In this document: positions 1-9,249 of the stretch, in pieces
How positions within the stretch are numbered: position 1 is the stretch's first letter
Layout of the letters: the number at the start of each line of letters is the position of its first letter
Assembly: GCA_016934035.1 (NCBI GenBank)
Contig: JAFGTP010000069.1
Span: forward strand, 70,073-116,935
Source of the DNA: Fidelibacterota bacterium
GTDB lineage: Bacteria; Fidelibacterota; UBA2242; JAFGTP01
Length of the DNA: 46,863 nucleotides
Direction of reading: 5' to 3'
Program-made: the position numbers and the translations under genes
Notes under the pieces: generated by a model
The model's database searches: none
Seen by the model: the letters and a program-made list of their open reading frames with translations, nothing else
What the model was told of the DNA's origin: nothing

Positions 1-3000
1 ATCCGCCTCTCGGCGCTGTAATATAGCCCCCGTCTATCAATGACGGAACATCCCAGATACCGACCAGTCCGCCCCAGGTTTTTGTACCCACCAAAGGCCC
101 GATTTGCTTTTTGCGGAACATATAGGGCAACATATCGCCTCCGGAACCGGCGGATTCATTGATAACCAGGACCTTGGGGCCAAAAATAGCGGCATTGGGT
201 GCCCGGAAAGGCTTTTTGTCTCCTACAGGATTATTAAAAAATCCCAGTAGTTCCCGGGACAGCAAATCAACGATGTAATCGGCAATAAAGCCGCCCTGGT
301 TATATCTTTCGTCAATGATAGCGCCTTTCTTATTCATCTGGGCAAAATAATAGCGATTGAAGTAATTGTATCCGTCAAAGGCCGTATTGGGAAGCCAGAT
401 ATAGGCCAGTTTTCCATTGGATAGCCGATCTACAGTTTTGCGGTTTTCCTCAATCCAGGTCCGGGCCCTTAAATCGCTTTCATCAGAAACCGGTACAACA
501 ACCACTTCACGGGCCTCTTTACCATCGGGATGACTGCTGACTTTTAGTTTCACCTGCCGGCCCGATGTTTTGTCAAAATACCGGTAGAAATTTTCATTAC
601 CCTGGATTTTTTGGTGGTTGACTTCCAGAATATAATCCTCTATCCGAACATCAATTCCGGGGCAGTTCAGGGGCGCTTTCAGATCAGGGTTCCATGCTTC
701 CGAAGTATAGATTTTTTTTATTTTGTATAATCCCTTCTCAATGACCAAATCAGCGCCCAATAATCCCACCGGCACGCGATCAACAGCCGGAAAATCACCT
801 CCGCCTGTAAAGGAATGGCCCACAGAGGTTTCTCCACCCAGAATATCCAGGATATAATTCAAATCCGTACGGTGCCGAACATGGGGCAGCCACTGGGAAT
901 AGGTATCATAGGCCCATTGCAAATCAAGCCCGTGTACGTTTTCCACATAGAAAAAATCCCGCTGATACCGCCAGGCTTCCCTGAAAATCTGCTTCCATTC
1001 CTGCACCGGGTCCAGCTGCATGGACATTTCAGAGGTTGCAATAGTTCCATCAGAAAAATTTATTGATTCGCCGACATCACATATAGCCCAACTGCTGTAT
1101 CCCCTGGTTGCCAGAATTTTACTTTTATCAAAGGAAAAACAATAATCACTGACTCCGTCGAGGACTTCTTTTTCCTCTTTTTCCGTGATATCATAGCAGA
1201 TTAAGGGCGGCTGATTGTTATCCGGCCGCAAAGAGGATGTCGGACCGGTTTCCCGCATAAAATAAATTTTCCCCTCGGCACCAGCCTGCAGGTTTCGATA
1301 ATTGGCCGCAGGAATATCCAGGGCAATGATCCTGTTTTGAAGACCTTCAATGTCGATTTTTAAATCTTCGACCTTTTGTTCTTCTTCCTTGGGTTCATCA
1401 TCTTTTTTTTCTTTATTCTTCTCTTCCATAATGATTTCCTCATCATCGCTTTCAGGCAGCAAAGGTGAGGGTTCCTCAGCACTCAGCACCACAGCATAGA
1501 TACTCCTGGCCAGTGGCCGCTGGATGGAACTCATATCCAGCCAACCGACATTGAGTGCGTAATTAGTGCTGGATAAAAAATAAATATACTTTCCTGAAGC
1601 GTCCCAGGCGGGAGAGATGCAATCGGCCATGCCATCCGTCATTTGGTAGGATTTATCTTTTTCAAGGGAATAAAGAAAAATCGTATTGTACTGATTATCC
1701 AGTTTCCGGGTATAGGCAATCCATTTGGAGTCCTTTGACCATTCCGGATAAATCACTCTCACCGGATTGGCAAACCCTTCACTATCAATGATCTTTTCTT
1801 TCTCTTTTTCAATATCAAAAAGCAACAGGTCCCGGTTTTCATTGGCAAAGGCGATATACCGACCATCTGGCGACCAGACAGGAGTATAATAAAAAGTCGG
1901 GTCCTTTAACCTATAGGATTTTCTATTTTGTCCATACTGGTCAGCAATAACTAGTTGATATTCGCCGGAGGCATCGGAAAACCAGGCAATCTGATCACCT
2001 TTTGGCGACCAGGCTGGACACCGCTCTGCCGCCCCGGAACTGCCCGTCAGATTGCGGCAATCCCCCTTCTTTGCCGGCACAGTGAAAATTTCACCACGGG
2101 CTTCAAACACAGCTCGTTTTCCTGCCGGTGACAGATGAAAATTTCGAATACTGCCGTCAGCCTTTTCCCAGTGGACCCTTGCCCAGGGAAAATCACCGGC
2201 AACATTGAATACCAGTTTAACCGGTTCTTTGTCATTGGGTCTCAGGATATAGATGTAACCGCCATTTTCAAAAATCAGCTGTTCGGAATCTGCTTCCAGC
2301 TGCTTGCAGTCGAAAGTTTTGAAGAAAGTGATCTGTCTGCGATCCCCAGTTTTGGTATCATAGAAAAAGATGTTTGTCGTAAAATCTTCATCGGACAGAA
2401 AATAAACCCCGTTTTTAACCCAAATCGGGTTTTTATCATTGGCGCCACTAAAGGGCACTTTTTCCACATCCAGAGATTTCATATCCACAATACGAATGGG
2501 ATTATTTTGACCGCCACGGTAATTTCTAAATTCCGATTCCCAGGGTTCGATTTCCTGGTAGGCCATCTTTTTGCCATCCGGTGAATAACACCCTTCATAG
2601 ATTCGGGGCAGGGGCAATTTTTTCGGGAAACCGCCAACTTTACTGATTTGGTAGAATTGCGAGAAAGAGGCCGGGGCGCTTTCCCGGTCTGAAGCAAAGA
2701 TGATGGCCGTACCATCGACATTCCAGCCTCTCACTGCATCGTTGCCGGGATGCCAGGTCAGCCGCTGCGGCTCACCGCCGGTCACAGGCAGGATATAAGC
2801 ATCGGTATTGCCGTCATACTGTCCCGTAAAAGCAATCCAGTTCCCATCGGGTGAAAAATGCGGGTCTGTTTCCATACCGTCGGATGTGGTCAGCCTTTTG
2901 GGATTGACATCATCCGTCGCTCCCAGCCATAGATCATTGGCATAGACAAAAACCACCTTATTACCGCTAATATCCGGATTTCGCAGCAATCGGGTCTCCG

Positions 3001-3061
3001 CCTCACTGATGCAAAAAAGTGCCATCAGAATCAGCATTAATTGACTAGCATATTTTTTCAT
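1..3061 (-). CDS. Tricorn-type S41 protease, 3' end cut off by the window edge
   Basis: The frame is open from an ATG at 3061 to the left edge (about 1020 residues seen; the family is usually 1050-1100, so a short C-terminal piece is missing). A GGAGG lies 5 bases before the ATG. Residues 1-21 are a signal peptide. Residues about 25-520 form TolB/WD40-like propeller blades (repeated 'SPDGNWIAF', 'WSPKGDQIAWF', 'WSPDGRYIAF'). A strongly acidic/lysine-rich linker spans about 530-563. The core domain, a PDZ domain and the S41 protease domain follow: 'SVGHSF' places the candidate catalytic His at 749, 'IDERYNQGG' matches the family, and 'AGSGGD' gives a candidate nucleophile at Ser973. This numbering is close to archaeal tricorn (His746, Ser965). 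By family, it trims peptides of a few residues to oligopeptides; the signal peptide puts it in the periplasm or outside. Function is a family inference; the truncation is only the window edge. Confidence 0.9.
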   Translation of the reverse strand, partial: MKKYASQLMLILMALFCISEAETRLLRNPDISGNKVVFVYANDLWLGATDDVNPKRLTTSDGMETDPHFSPDGNWIAFTGQYDGNTDAYILPVTGGEPQRLTWHPGNDAVRGWNVDGTAIIFASDRESAPASFSQFYQISKVGGFPKKLPLPRIYEGCYSPDGKKMAYQEIEPWESEFRNYRGGQNNPIRIVDMKSLDVEKVPFSGANDKNPIWVKNGVYFLSDEDFTTNIFFYDTKTGDRRQITFFKTFDCKQLEADSEQLIFENGGYIYILRPNDKEPVKLVFNVAGDFPWARVHWEKADGSIRNFHLSPAGKRAVFEARGEIFTVPAKKGDCRNLTGSSGAAERCPAWSPKGDQIAWFSDASGEYQLVIADQYGQNRKSYRLKDPTFYYTPVWSPDGRYIAFANENRDLLLFDIEKEKEKIIDSEGFANPVRVIYPEWSKDSKWIAYTRKLDNQYNTIFLYSLEKDKSYQMTDGMADCISPAWDASGKYIYFLSSTNYALNVGWLDMSSIQRPLARSIYAVVLSAEEPSPLLPESDDEEIIMEEKNKEKKDDEPKEEEQKVEDLKIDIEGLQNRIIALDIPAANYRNLQAGAEGKIYFMRETGPTSSLRPDNNQPPLICYDITEKEEKEVLDGVSDYCFSFDKSKILATRGYSSWAICDVGESINFSDGTIATSEMSMQLDPVQEWKQIFREAWRYQRDFFYVENVHGLDLQWAYDTYSQWLPHVRHRTDLNYILDILGGETSVGHSFTGGGDFPAVDRVPVGLLGADLVIEKGLYKIKKIYTSEAWNPDLKAPLNCPGIDVRIEDYILEVNHQKIQGNENFYRYFDKTSGRQVKLKVSSHPDGKEAREVVVVPVSDESDLRARTWIEENRKTVDRLSNGKLAYIWLPNTAFDGYNYFNRYYFAQMNKKGAIIDERYNQGGFIADYIVDLLSRELLGFFNNPVGDKKPFRAPNAAIFGPKVLVINESAGSGGDMLPYMFRKKQIGPLVGTKTWGGLVGIWDVPSLIDGGYITAPRGG

Positions 3062-3125
3062 AACTTCCTCCAGTTTTTTACATTTGCAACAATATAAAAA
3101 TATTATGGGATAAAGTCAGGCTAAA

Positions 3126-3151
3126 TAAAAAAAAGGCCCGAAAAGGGCCTT
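3126..3151 (-). terminator. Rho-independent terminator of the metallophosphoesterase gene
   Basis: Read on the minus strand, a 7-bp perfect stem AAGGCCC/GGGCCTT with a 5-base loop is followed by a run of eight T. It starts 22 bases after the stop codon at 3173 and separates that gene from the downstream protease gene. Confidence 0.85.
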
Positions 3152-3172
3152 GATTATGATCGATGAACTCTA

Positions 3173-6100
3173 TCATTTCAAAAACAGAAGTTTTTTCTGA
3201 TCTATAAAAGAATTTCCCTCTAAACGAAGAAGATACAGGCCCGAAGCCAACCCCTCATCCTGTTCATTCACTCCATGCCATTGAAAACTGTAATATCCCG
3301 ATGTCTGGTGGGCACAGTTCCTTTTCATCACCTGCTTGCCCAACAGATCATAAATGTAAATCGTAACCTTTTGCGGCTCTTTCAGAGTGTACCGAATGGT
3401 AGTCGTGTTATTAAACGGATTTGGATAGGATGGCAGCAGCATATTTTCCGGCTGCTGGATTTTTCCGGACTCAATATCCAATGACGGATCACCCTGAATA
3501 AAAGCTGCTGTCCCGTCCAGACAAGTGATATAAGCGGAAACACCATCCCTGGGGGTCACTGAATTAACCAAAGTATTGGCAGTGTGATAGATCCATTTCA
3601 GTTCACCGGTTACCTGGGATACAGAAATAAGGTTTCCACTGGAACCACCGGCAAAAACAGACCCCCTTTTTCCGAAGGGCATGGAGGGTTTCGCATCAAA
3701 ACCAAAATTTGCCGGAACAGACCAGAGAAGTTCACGAGTCCCGGAGGGTTTAAAGGCATACAATTTTCCATCCAGCGCTCGAATATACACCTGGGTATCC
3801 TCTTCATTTTTTCCAATGGAATCCCAGACATTGGGATTATCACTTTGCCATTCCAGAGCACCGGTTTCAAGATTGATACAACTCATATATTTTTTCGGAT
3901 CGACAACATAGACATAACCATTCATGATGACCGGCCAGCCGGCGCCAGGCGCATAATACATACTGGATTGATGACTCCAGTGCCATTTTTTAGTGCCGGT
4001 AAACCGATCCAGGCAATATACTTTTGTATCCCAGGAGGTAAAGACAATCCTGTCCCCGCTTACAACTGGTCTTGCCTCTACGGCATCGTTCACCGCAAAG
4101 GACCACATCCGTTTACCAGTTGTACCACTCAGCGCTATCAGACTGGTTCCGGACCCGGAATAAACCATGGTATCAACCACTAAAATACCGCTGTGTATTG
4201 AATTTCCCGATGAATAAGTCCATATTTCACGCCCATCTTCCGCATCCAGTGCATACATGGTCCCTTTGCTGGTGCCGGTATAGAGCACCCCCTTTTCCAC
4301 CGCCGGTGACGAATAAACGGCATCATCCATATCTTCCTTTTTCCAGACCAGGTCTCCGGTGGCGGCATCAAGCGCATAGATGGCTCCCTTTCCGCTTCCG
4401 AAATACACTTTTTCTCCATCATAAGCCGGCTTGGAAAGGATTTCATCCTGCGCGTCAAACCGCCAGACCGCCTTGGGATAATCACCCCTTTCAGTGTAAA
4501 ATGCAAAGGTCTTGTAAACCATATTCCCACCGTCTATCATCATGGAAACTTTGACAAAATGATAGCCGTTTTCCAATGTCGACGGATCAATCGTAAATTC
4601 CCAATTTTTACCAGTACCCGTCAATGACCCGGATTTATATTCCGGACGGATGAGCCAGCTGCCTCCCGTCGCATTTTTAGATAATTCCACCTGTAACACA
4701 GCCGAAGCTGTCAGCGTGCTACCCGGTTCGATATTTCTAAAGGTCATTCGGGTACCGGCGGAATCCGCACAGGCTTTGACATGCCAGTCGTTTCCTTTTC
4801 CTGATGTGTTGTAATAGGGGGTGAAACGCAACTCTTTTTCTGAAACAGAAACCACATGAAATCCGGAAGGCTGATTGGCATTGTAAGTGTCCATCGCCAT
4901 TATTCCCGGCAATCCGTCAAAATCATAAACCCTGTTGCTGTGACCATGGCCGGTAAAAATCATCGCGATACGGTAATCCTTGAGTATGTTGGTAATTTGC
5001 CAATGATTAGGAACTGCATCCTCACTGCTTGGAATATGGTACATCACAATTACGGGCGTATTGGGATCGTCCATCGCGGCCAGATCATTTTTCAGCCACT
5101 CATACTGGGCCGGATTGAAATAGCCACCGTCACCACGGAGGGTAATGGCATTGTTCAGATTGATAAAATGAAAGCCTTTATGATCAAAGGAATAATATAA
5201 TTCCCCAAAAAGCGCCTGATATCTTCGAAGACCGGACTCAGTCCATTTTGTATCATGATTGCCGATGGAAATATAAAAGGGATAATTGAGGTCATCCATA
5301 TAGTCTTTTGCCCGTTCTAATTCAAAATTATAGCCATGCTCCGTCACATCACCAGTATGCATAACAAAATCAATATTTTCAGGGCAGTCATTGATTTTCT
5401 GAACCAGTTGCTGAAAAGGCGGGTCAGTAAAGGAAAGCCCGATATGGGAATCCGTGATCCAGACAAATTTGAATTCAGGATACATCAGAACAGGAGTCAA
5501 ATCAATATTCGACGTCCTGACTGTGACAGAAACCTCTTCAATAGCATGTTCCTCTGCCAAGTATTGCAAGGTGTAGTTGCCTTCCGGAATTCCTGGTAAT
5601 GTAAACTGTTCTCCCTTTTTTACCGAATCAATGGCCACCCTTGAATTTTCAAAATAAAGTACTGTTTTGCAAAAAATATCATCTCTGCCATCATAAAAAT
5701 CAACAGACCCGGAAATCGAGAACAATGGTTCAGCCGGTGTAAGGTCCAGGGAAAGAGATTCATCAGTATCGGCAATAACAACCGGATATACTATCCTTTG
5801 CTGGTACCCGACTGCATCAGCCACAATCCTGTAAGCCCCACTGGGAAGACCGGAAAAAACAACAAACCGGTTTTTATAATCCGATATCACCGTGTCAAGG
5901 GGAGTATTTTCTTTAAAAAGGATAACATTAACATCACAATTTTGATTCTCTCCAGTTGGATGAATGGTCATCTGCACCTGATAGAGTGGCATCATGGAAG
6001 TGAATTTTAAACCGTCAGCAAAAACTCGGGTACCGGAATCGCTGGCAAAATAATCAGAGAGCGTAACCGTCACTGAATCTCCAATTTGAAAGGCCCCCAT

Positions 6101-6448
6101 TTCCAGCCAGCCGGGATTGTAGTACATATCCACAAGCAGCGTTGTATCCAGATCACCGGACTGAATGCGCCAATGAGTATCTTTTCCAAATTTATAATTA
6201 AAACTGTGGGTCTCAATTTTGTATAACCCGGGAAACAGTAAACTTCCTTTCCAGATTGACAGTGCACTGCCGTCACCTTTGTCTTTGTAGTAGGCTGTCC
6301 CGTTGTGATAGCTGGCATTGCTGTTTTGTTTCCACTGACCTACAGTTGAAAATTCGGGATCATCATTATCCATCGTCACAACAATTTGTCCATTACTCTG
6401 TGTCAAAATGAAAAACACCAGAAAGAATAAAAGATATTTTTTAGCCAT
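3173..6448 (-). CDS. Secreted golvesin-like / metallophosphoesterase / PQQ-propeller fusion with C-terminal sorting domain
   Basis: 1091 residues, ATG at 6448 preceded by GAGGG. Domain order as read: signal peptide (1-20); a golvesin/Xly-CBD-like beta domain (about 23-153, with 'DNDDPEFSTVGQW' and 'FADGLKF'); two carboxypeptidase-regulatory-like Ig folds (about 155-320); a calcineurin-like metallophosphoesterase (about 326-550) with all metal-binding blocks: 'TDSHIG', 'HTGDVTE', 'GNHD', 'YHIPS' and 'GHGHSN'; a short Ig-like domain; a PQQ/BamB-like beta-propeller (about 655-985, repeats such as 'YALDAATGDLVW', 'YALDAEDGREIW'); and a C-terminal 'YPNPFN...YIYDLLGKQV...GLYLLRLEG' sorting/FlgD-like module. 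The phosphoesterase probably hydrolyses a phosphodiester or phosphomonoester outside the cell; substrate unknown. The propeller lacks an obvious cofactor gene nearby and may only bind. The combination of modules is unusual (see findings). Confidence 0.9.
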   Translation of the reverse strand: MAKKYLLFFLVFFILTQSNGQIVVTMDNDDPEFSTVGQWKQNSNASYHNGTAYYKDKGDGSALSIWKGSLLFPGLYKIETHSFNYKFGKDTHWRIQSGDLDTTLLVDMYYNPGWLEMGAFQIGDSVTVTLSDYFASDSGTRVFADGLKFTSMMPLYQVQMTIHPTGENQNCDVNVILFKENTPLDTVISDYKNRFVVFSGLPSGAYRIVADAVGYQQRIVYPVVIADTDESLSLDLTPAEPLFSISGSVDFYDGRDDIFCKTVLYFENSRVAIDSVKKGEQFTLPGIPEGNYTLQYLAEEHAIEEVSVTVRTSNIDLTPVLMYPEFKFVWITDSHIGLSFTDPPFQQLVQKINDCPENIDFVMHTGDVTEHGYNFELERAKDYMDDLNYPFYISIGNHDTKWTESGLRRYQALFGELYYSFDHKGFHFINLNNAITLRGDGGYFNPAQYEWLKNDLAAMDDPNTPVIVMYHIPSSEDAVPNHWQITNILKDYRIAMIFTGHGHSNRVYDFDGLPGIMAMDTYNANQPSGFHVVSVSEKELRFTPYYNTSGKGNDWHVKACADSAGTRMTFRNIEPGSTLTASAVLQVELSKNATGGSWLIRPEYKSGSLTGTGKNWEFTIDPSTLENGYHFVKVSMMIDGGNMVYKTFAFYTERGDYPKAVWRFDAQDEILSKPAYDGEKVYFGSGKGAIYALDAATGDLVWKKEDMDDAVYSSPAVEKGVLYTGTSKGTMYALDAEDGREIWTYSSGNSIHSGILVVDTMVYSGSGTSLIALSGTTGKRMWSFAVNDAVEARPVVSGDRIVFTSWDTKVYCLDRFTGTKKWHWSHQSSMYYAPGAGWPVIMNGYVYVVDPKKYMSCINLETGALEWQSDNPNVWDSIGKNEEDTQVYIRALDGKLYAFKPSGTRELLWSVPANFGFDAKPSMPFGKRGSVFAGGSSGNLISVSQVTGELKWIYHTANTLVNSVTPRDGVSAYITCLDGTAAFIQGDPSLDIESGKIQQPENMLLPSYPNPFNNTTTIRYTLKEPQKVTIYIYDLLGKQVMKRNCAHQTSGYYSFQWHGVNEQDEGLASGLYLLRLEGNSFIDQKKLLFLK

Positions 6449-6847
6449 TTTTCCCTCAATTATTTATTACCGCTTAAAGTTATTGAATTTAAAAATCCTT
6501 TTCCTATTAAAATCCCTTAATAATGTCGGTTAGGTACAATTTACCAGGTAATTATCAGTACAAAAACCAATAGGTTAGTAAGTTATTTTTTCAAACTCTG
6601 AGTTTGATGTGAATTTATGATAAAAAAAATTCAATCGGTGCGGTGCCTTCAGAAGGCAGCCTCTATTATAACGATATCCATTTTAAATTTGGCGGGTTGG
6701 TCGCTGGCAAAATGGACCCGGGGATTTTTGATTGTGAGGCTGAAATTTAAGTTGTTTCGATAAAGAATTGTCCACGAAGAGCATGAAAATGACGATGTTT
6801 TTTGATCATTAATCGTATTTTCAATGCTCTTCGCGGGAACCCAAATT
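6449..6847. other. Gene-free region with a long imperfect inverted repeat
   Basis: About 400 AT-rich bases between the dipeptidase stop and the start of the phosphoesterase gene, both on the minus strand. No convincing ORF or RNA gene. It holds a small hairpin (6645-6657, GCCTT/AAGGC) and the 22-base-arm inverted repeat described separately. A promoter for the 6448 gene is expected here, but I could not pick a convincing -35/-10 pair. Confidence 0.6.
6775..6833. repeat. Imperfect inverted repeat, arms of 22 bases
   Basis: The left arm begins CGAAGAGCAT (6775) and runs to 6796; the right arm (6812-6833) ends ATGCTCTTCG. The arms pair over their whole length except for one bulged base on each side; the loop is 15 bases. 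On the minus strand it lies just after the dipeptidase stop (6848), so it could act as a terminator or 3'-end stabiliser, but it lacks a T tract. It could also be a small dispersed palindromic element; no second full copy is visible in this window. Confidence 0.65.
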
Positions 6848-8449
6848 TTATTCTTTGACTTTTAAATGATCACCCGTATCATCGACAATTCTTTTGTACC
6901 AGGACTGGGGATAAGGCGGATGGGTCACATGACCATGCTCATCTTTGACATTGCCATCCAGGTATTTCCAGATAAGGAATTCACCCAGTTTTTTCCAGCG
7001 AGCTACAGTCTCCTGGCCTCTTTTGCAGGAATAATCAGTGAGATATTCAATAGCCAGCAAAGGTGAATCTTCATACATTTCCAGGGCCGCTTCATCAATT
7101 CCTTTAATCTCATCTGCAAATCTGCCTTCCAGTTCCCGCTGGACTTTCTGAATATCCACAATCATTTCGGAATATTTTGAATAGGCGAAATTTGAAACGA
7201 AATTAAAAACCCAAAAAGCTGACTCCCAACTGAAGGTCTGAAAGTCCCCTGTGCCAACCGCATAAGATTGGGGCACTTGATTGATACCGCAATACATTGG
7301 CACATAGACGGTACTGTAGGTATCGTCGACACTAAACCAGATAATGCCTCCGATCGGGTCCGGTAGCCAGGAGCGGGCCTCTGCCACAAAAGAAAACCCT
7401 GTCTGTTGTGTGGATGTCGCCCGTTCATGACAATATTCAACCGAGTCCACCTTCCAGGTCAACGGTCGCCAGCGATAAGGAAGACTGTAAGGGCCGGCCC
7501 CAAGGTCCTGCGTCATATCCAGTTCGGTCCCTTCGAAATGGTCACGCATCAATTCCTGAACATCGCGGTGATTCAATTTTTTATCTGGCTTGATCCAGAG
7601 GGGCAGCGGTTCGGCATTCTTGTCACCTTTGACATAATCAACCGGTAGTTTCAAAGAAGGGGCAATGCGCTTGAACATGGCATAGACCCGGGCTTCACAA
7701 AATCGCAAAGCGCCAAAATCCACTGGTGCATAGGCCTCAGCAAAACTAAAATCCTTGTCTGCTCCATCAAACCATCTGTATTCGCGGGCAAGGCTGATGA
7801 CATCTTTTTCGTACAAAGTATTTTTATCATTAAGAGGAAAGTGATGGATGCGGGCCTGGTTGGCATGGCCTGAAACATAACCATCGGGAATTTTTCTGGC
7901 TACCCAAACTGCACCTTTTCTATCAGGGCCCTTGGAAATCATATCCATCAGCCAGACTTCATTGGGATCTGCAATGGAAAAAGACTCTCCGGAACTGTAA
8001 TATCCGTATTCCTCTACCAGATCAGCCATGATTTGAATTGCTTCGCGAGCGTTTTTGGCCCTTTGCAAAGTAACATACATCAGGCTGCCGTAATCCATAA
8101 TGGCTTTTTCGTTGCGAAGTTCCTTCCGTCCGCCCCAGGTGGTTTCACCGATGGAAACCTGGTGTTCGTTCATGTTACCCACCACTGAATAGGTATGGGC
8201 CACCTGTCGGATCTGCCCCAGGCAGTCGCCGGTGTCCCATTCATAAATATCAAGCATTTCACCAGGAAGGTGATCAGCTGCCGGTGTGTAATAAAGTTCA
8301 CCATACAGTTCATGGGAATCGGCTGCATAGGTGATCATGGTAGAGCCCGTCTCACTGGCACCCTTGGTAATTAAAAAATTGGTACAGGCAAAAAGGGAAT
8401 GGTCAACCACCAAAGCCAGGAAAATTGTCAACAATAAAAATTTTTTCAT
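6848..8449 (-). CDS. Peptidase family C69 (dipeptidase, N-terminal nucleophile type)
   Basis: 533 residues, ATG at 8449 with AGGAT upstream. A signal peptide ends at 'SLFA', exposing Cys22 in 'ACTNF'. In family C69 (Ntn hydrolases such as Lactobacillus dipeptidase A) the catalytic residue is exactly such an N-terminal Cys. Family blocks seen: 'VGNMNEHQVSIGETTWGGR' (near 90-110), 'GYYSSGESFSIADPNEVWLMD' region, and 'WVARKIPDGYVSGHANQARI'. It probably cleaves dipeptides or tripeptides in the periplasm, which would complement the tricorn-type protease in the same stretch. The sequence LFAC could also be read as a loose lipobox, but Phe at -2 and the family chemistry favour simple cleavage. Its promoter should lie in the AT-rich 255-base divergent region 8450-8704. 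Confidence 0.92.
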   Translation of the reverse strand: MKKFLLLTIFLALVVDHSLFACTNFLITKGASETGSTMITYAADSHELYGELYYTPAADHLPGEMLDIYEWDTGDCLGQIRQVAHTYSVVGNMNEHQVSIGETTWGGRKELRNEKAIMDYGSLMYVTLQRAKNAREAIQIMADLVEEYGYYSSGESFSIADPNEVWLMDMISKGPDRKGAVWVARKIPDGYVSGHANQARIHHFPLNDKNTLYEKDVISLAREYRWFDGADKDFSFAEAYAPVDFGALRFCEARVYAMFKRIAPSLKLPVDYVKGDKNAEPLPLWIKPDKKLNHRDVQELMRDHFEGTELDMTQDLGAGPYSLPYRWRPLTWKVDSVEYCHERATSTQQTGFSFVAEARSWLPDPIGGIIWFSVDDTYSTVYVPMYCGINQVPQSYAVGTGDFQTFSWESAFWVFNFVSNFAYSKYSEMIVDIQKVQRELEGRFADEIKGIDEAALEMYEDSPLLAIEYLTDYSCKRGQETVARWKKLGEFLIWKYLDGNVKDEHGHVTHPPYPQSWYKRIVDDTGDHLKVKE

Positions 8450-8704
8450 ACCGTAAATCCTATCATTAATTGAATTAAAAAAGATATACCTAAAAACTAT
8501 AAAATATAAAATAGTGAAATATTCGCTGCAAGGGAAGAATAGACCAAAAGAAAAAGATTAGTATTAACATACTGAAAACCATAATGATAAAAAAAAGATT
8601 AAAAATTTTCAAAAAAAATCTTGCATTTATTCCTTTTATTTCCTACCATTTTGATAGGTAATAAAAATATTGTTTGATCAATAAAATAAAAAAAGGAGAT
8701 TGAA

Positions 8705-9112
8705 ATGAAGATAAAAAATTTAGCCCTATTGTTTGTTTCTATTTTGTTACTTTCCATGATTGCCTCCCTTTCAGCAGGAACAGAACAGAAAACCTGCCCG
8801 GTTACCGGTGGAGAAATTAATCAAAGCACCTACGTTGATCAGGATGGGAAACGAATCTATGTATGCTGTGAAGGATGTATCGATGAAGTCAGCAAAAATT
8901 TTTCAGTTTACGAACAAAAACTAATAGACAGTGGCCAGACTGTTGCTCTGGTCACTGAAAAAGACACCAAAGATGGATGTGAAAGTTCGGACTGTAAAAC
9001 AACAAAATGTGATGATGAGTGTGACGGCAAAATAAAAGCAGCAACTGCTCCCCAAAAAAGTTGCAGCGACACACAGGCAAATGCTCCTAAAAAATGCTGT
9101 GGTTCGATCTGA
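8705..9112 (+). CDS. Small secreted Cys-rich protein with YHS/TRASH-like metal-binding motif
   Basis: 135 residues; ATG preceded by AAAAAGGAGATTGAA. Signal peptide about 1-24 ('LLLSMIASLSAG'). Then a YHS/TRASH-like core: 'TCPVTGGEI', a beta segment 'VDQDGKRIYVCCEGCIDEV' and a short helix ending near 'YEQKL'. The pattern CPxTGG...YVCCxxC is typical of small domains thought to bind transition metals. A second Cys-rich tail follows, with clusters 'CESSDCKTTKCDDECDG' and 'KKCCGSI' at the extreme C terminus (at least 12 Cys in all). It is probably a periplasmic metal binder, perhaps for copper or another soft metal; this is inference. It is monocistronic: divergent from the dipeptidase and closed by a strong terminator. 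No metal transporter or regulator is next to it. Confidence 0.85.
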   Translation: MKIKNLALLFVSILLLSMIASLSAGTEQKTCPVTGGEINQSTYVDQDGKRIYVCCEGCIDEVSKNFSVYEQKLIDSGQTVALVTEKDTKDGCESSDCKTTKCDDECDGKIKAATAPQKSCSDTQANAPKKCCGSI

Positions 9113-9150
9113 CCCAGTGATAGACTAACATAATACCGCTTCTCATAGGA

Positions 9151-9181
9151 AGGGCAGGCTGAAAACCTGCCCTTTTTTTTT
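9151..9181 (+). terminator. Rho-independent terminator after the Cys-rich protein gene
   Basis: Perfect 8-bp stem AGGGCAGG/CCTGCCCT with loop CTGAAAA and a run of T at its 3' end, starting 38 bases after the stop at 9112. Confidence 0.93.
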
Positions 9182-9249
9182 ATCTTTGCAGACAACTTTT
9201 GTCGCATTGATGACACTAAATCAGGTCATTAATAAGTAAGGGAGAAAAG

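Noticed and set aside
1371..1480. Acidic/lysine-rich low-complexity segment in the tricorn-type protease, considered as an insertion
   Set aside because: It is in frame between the propeller and the catalytic half, where linkers of this kind are tolerated; nothing suggests a mobile element or an error.
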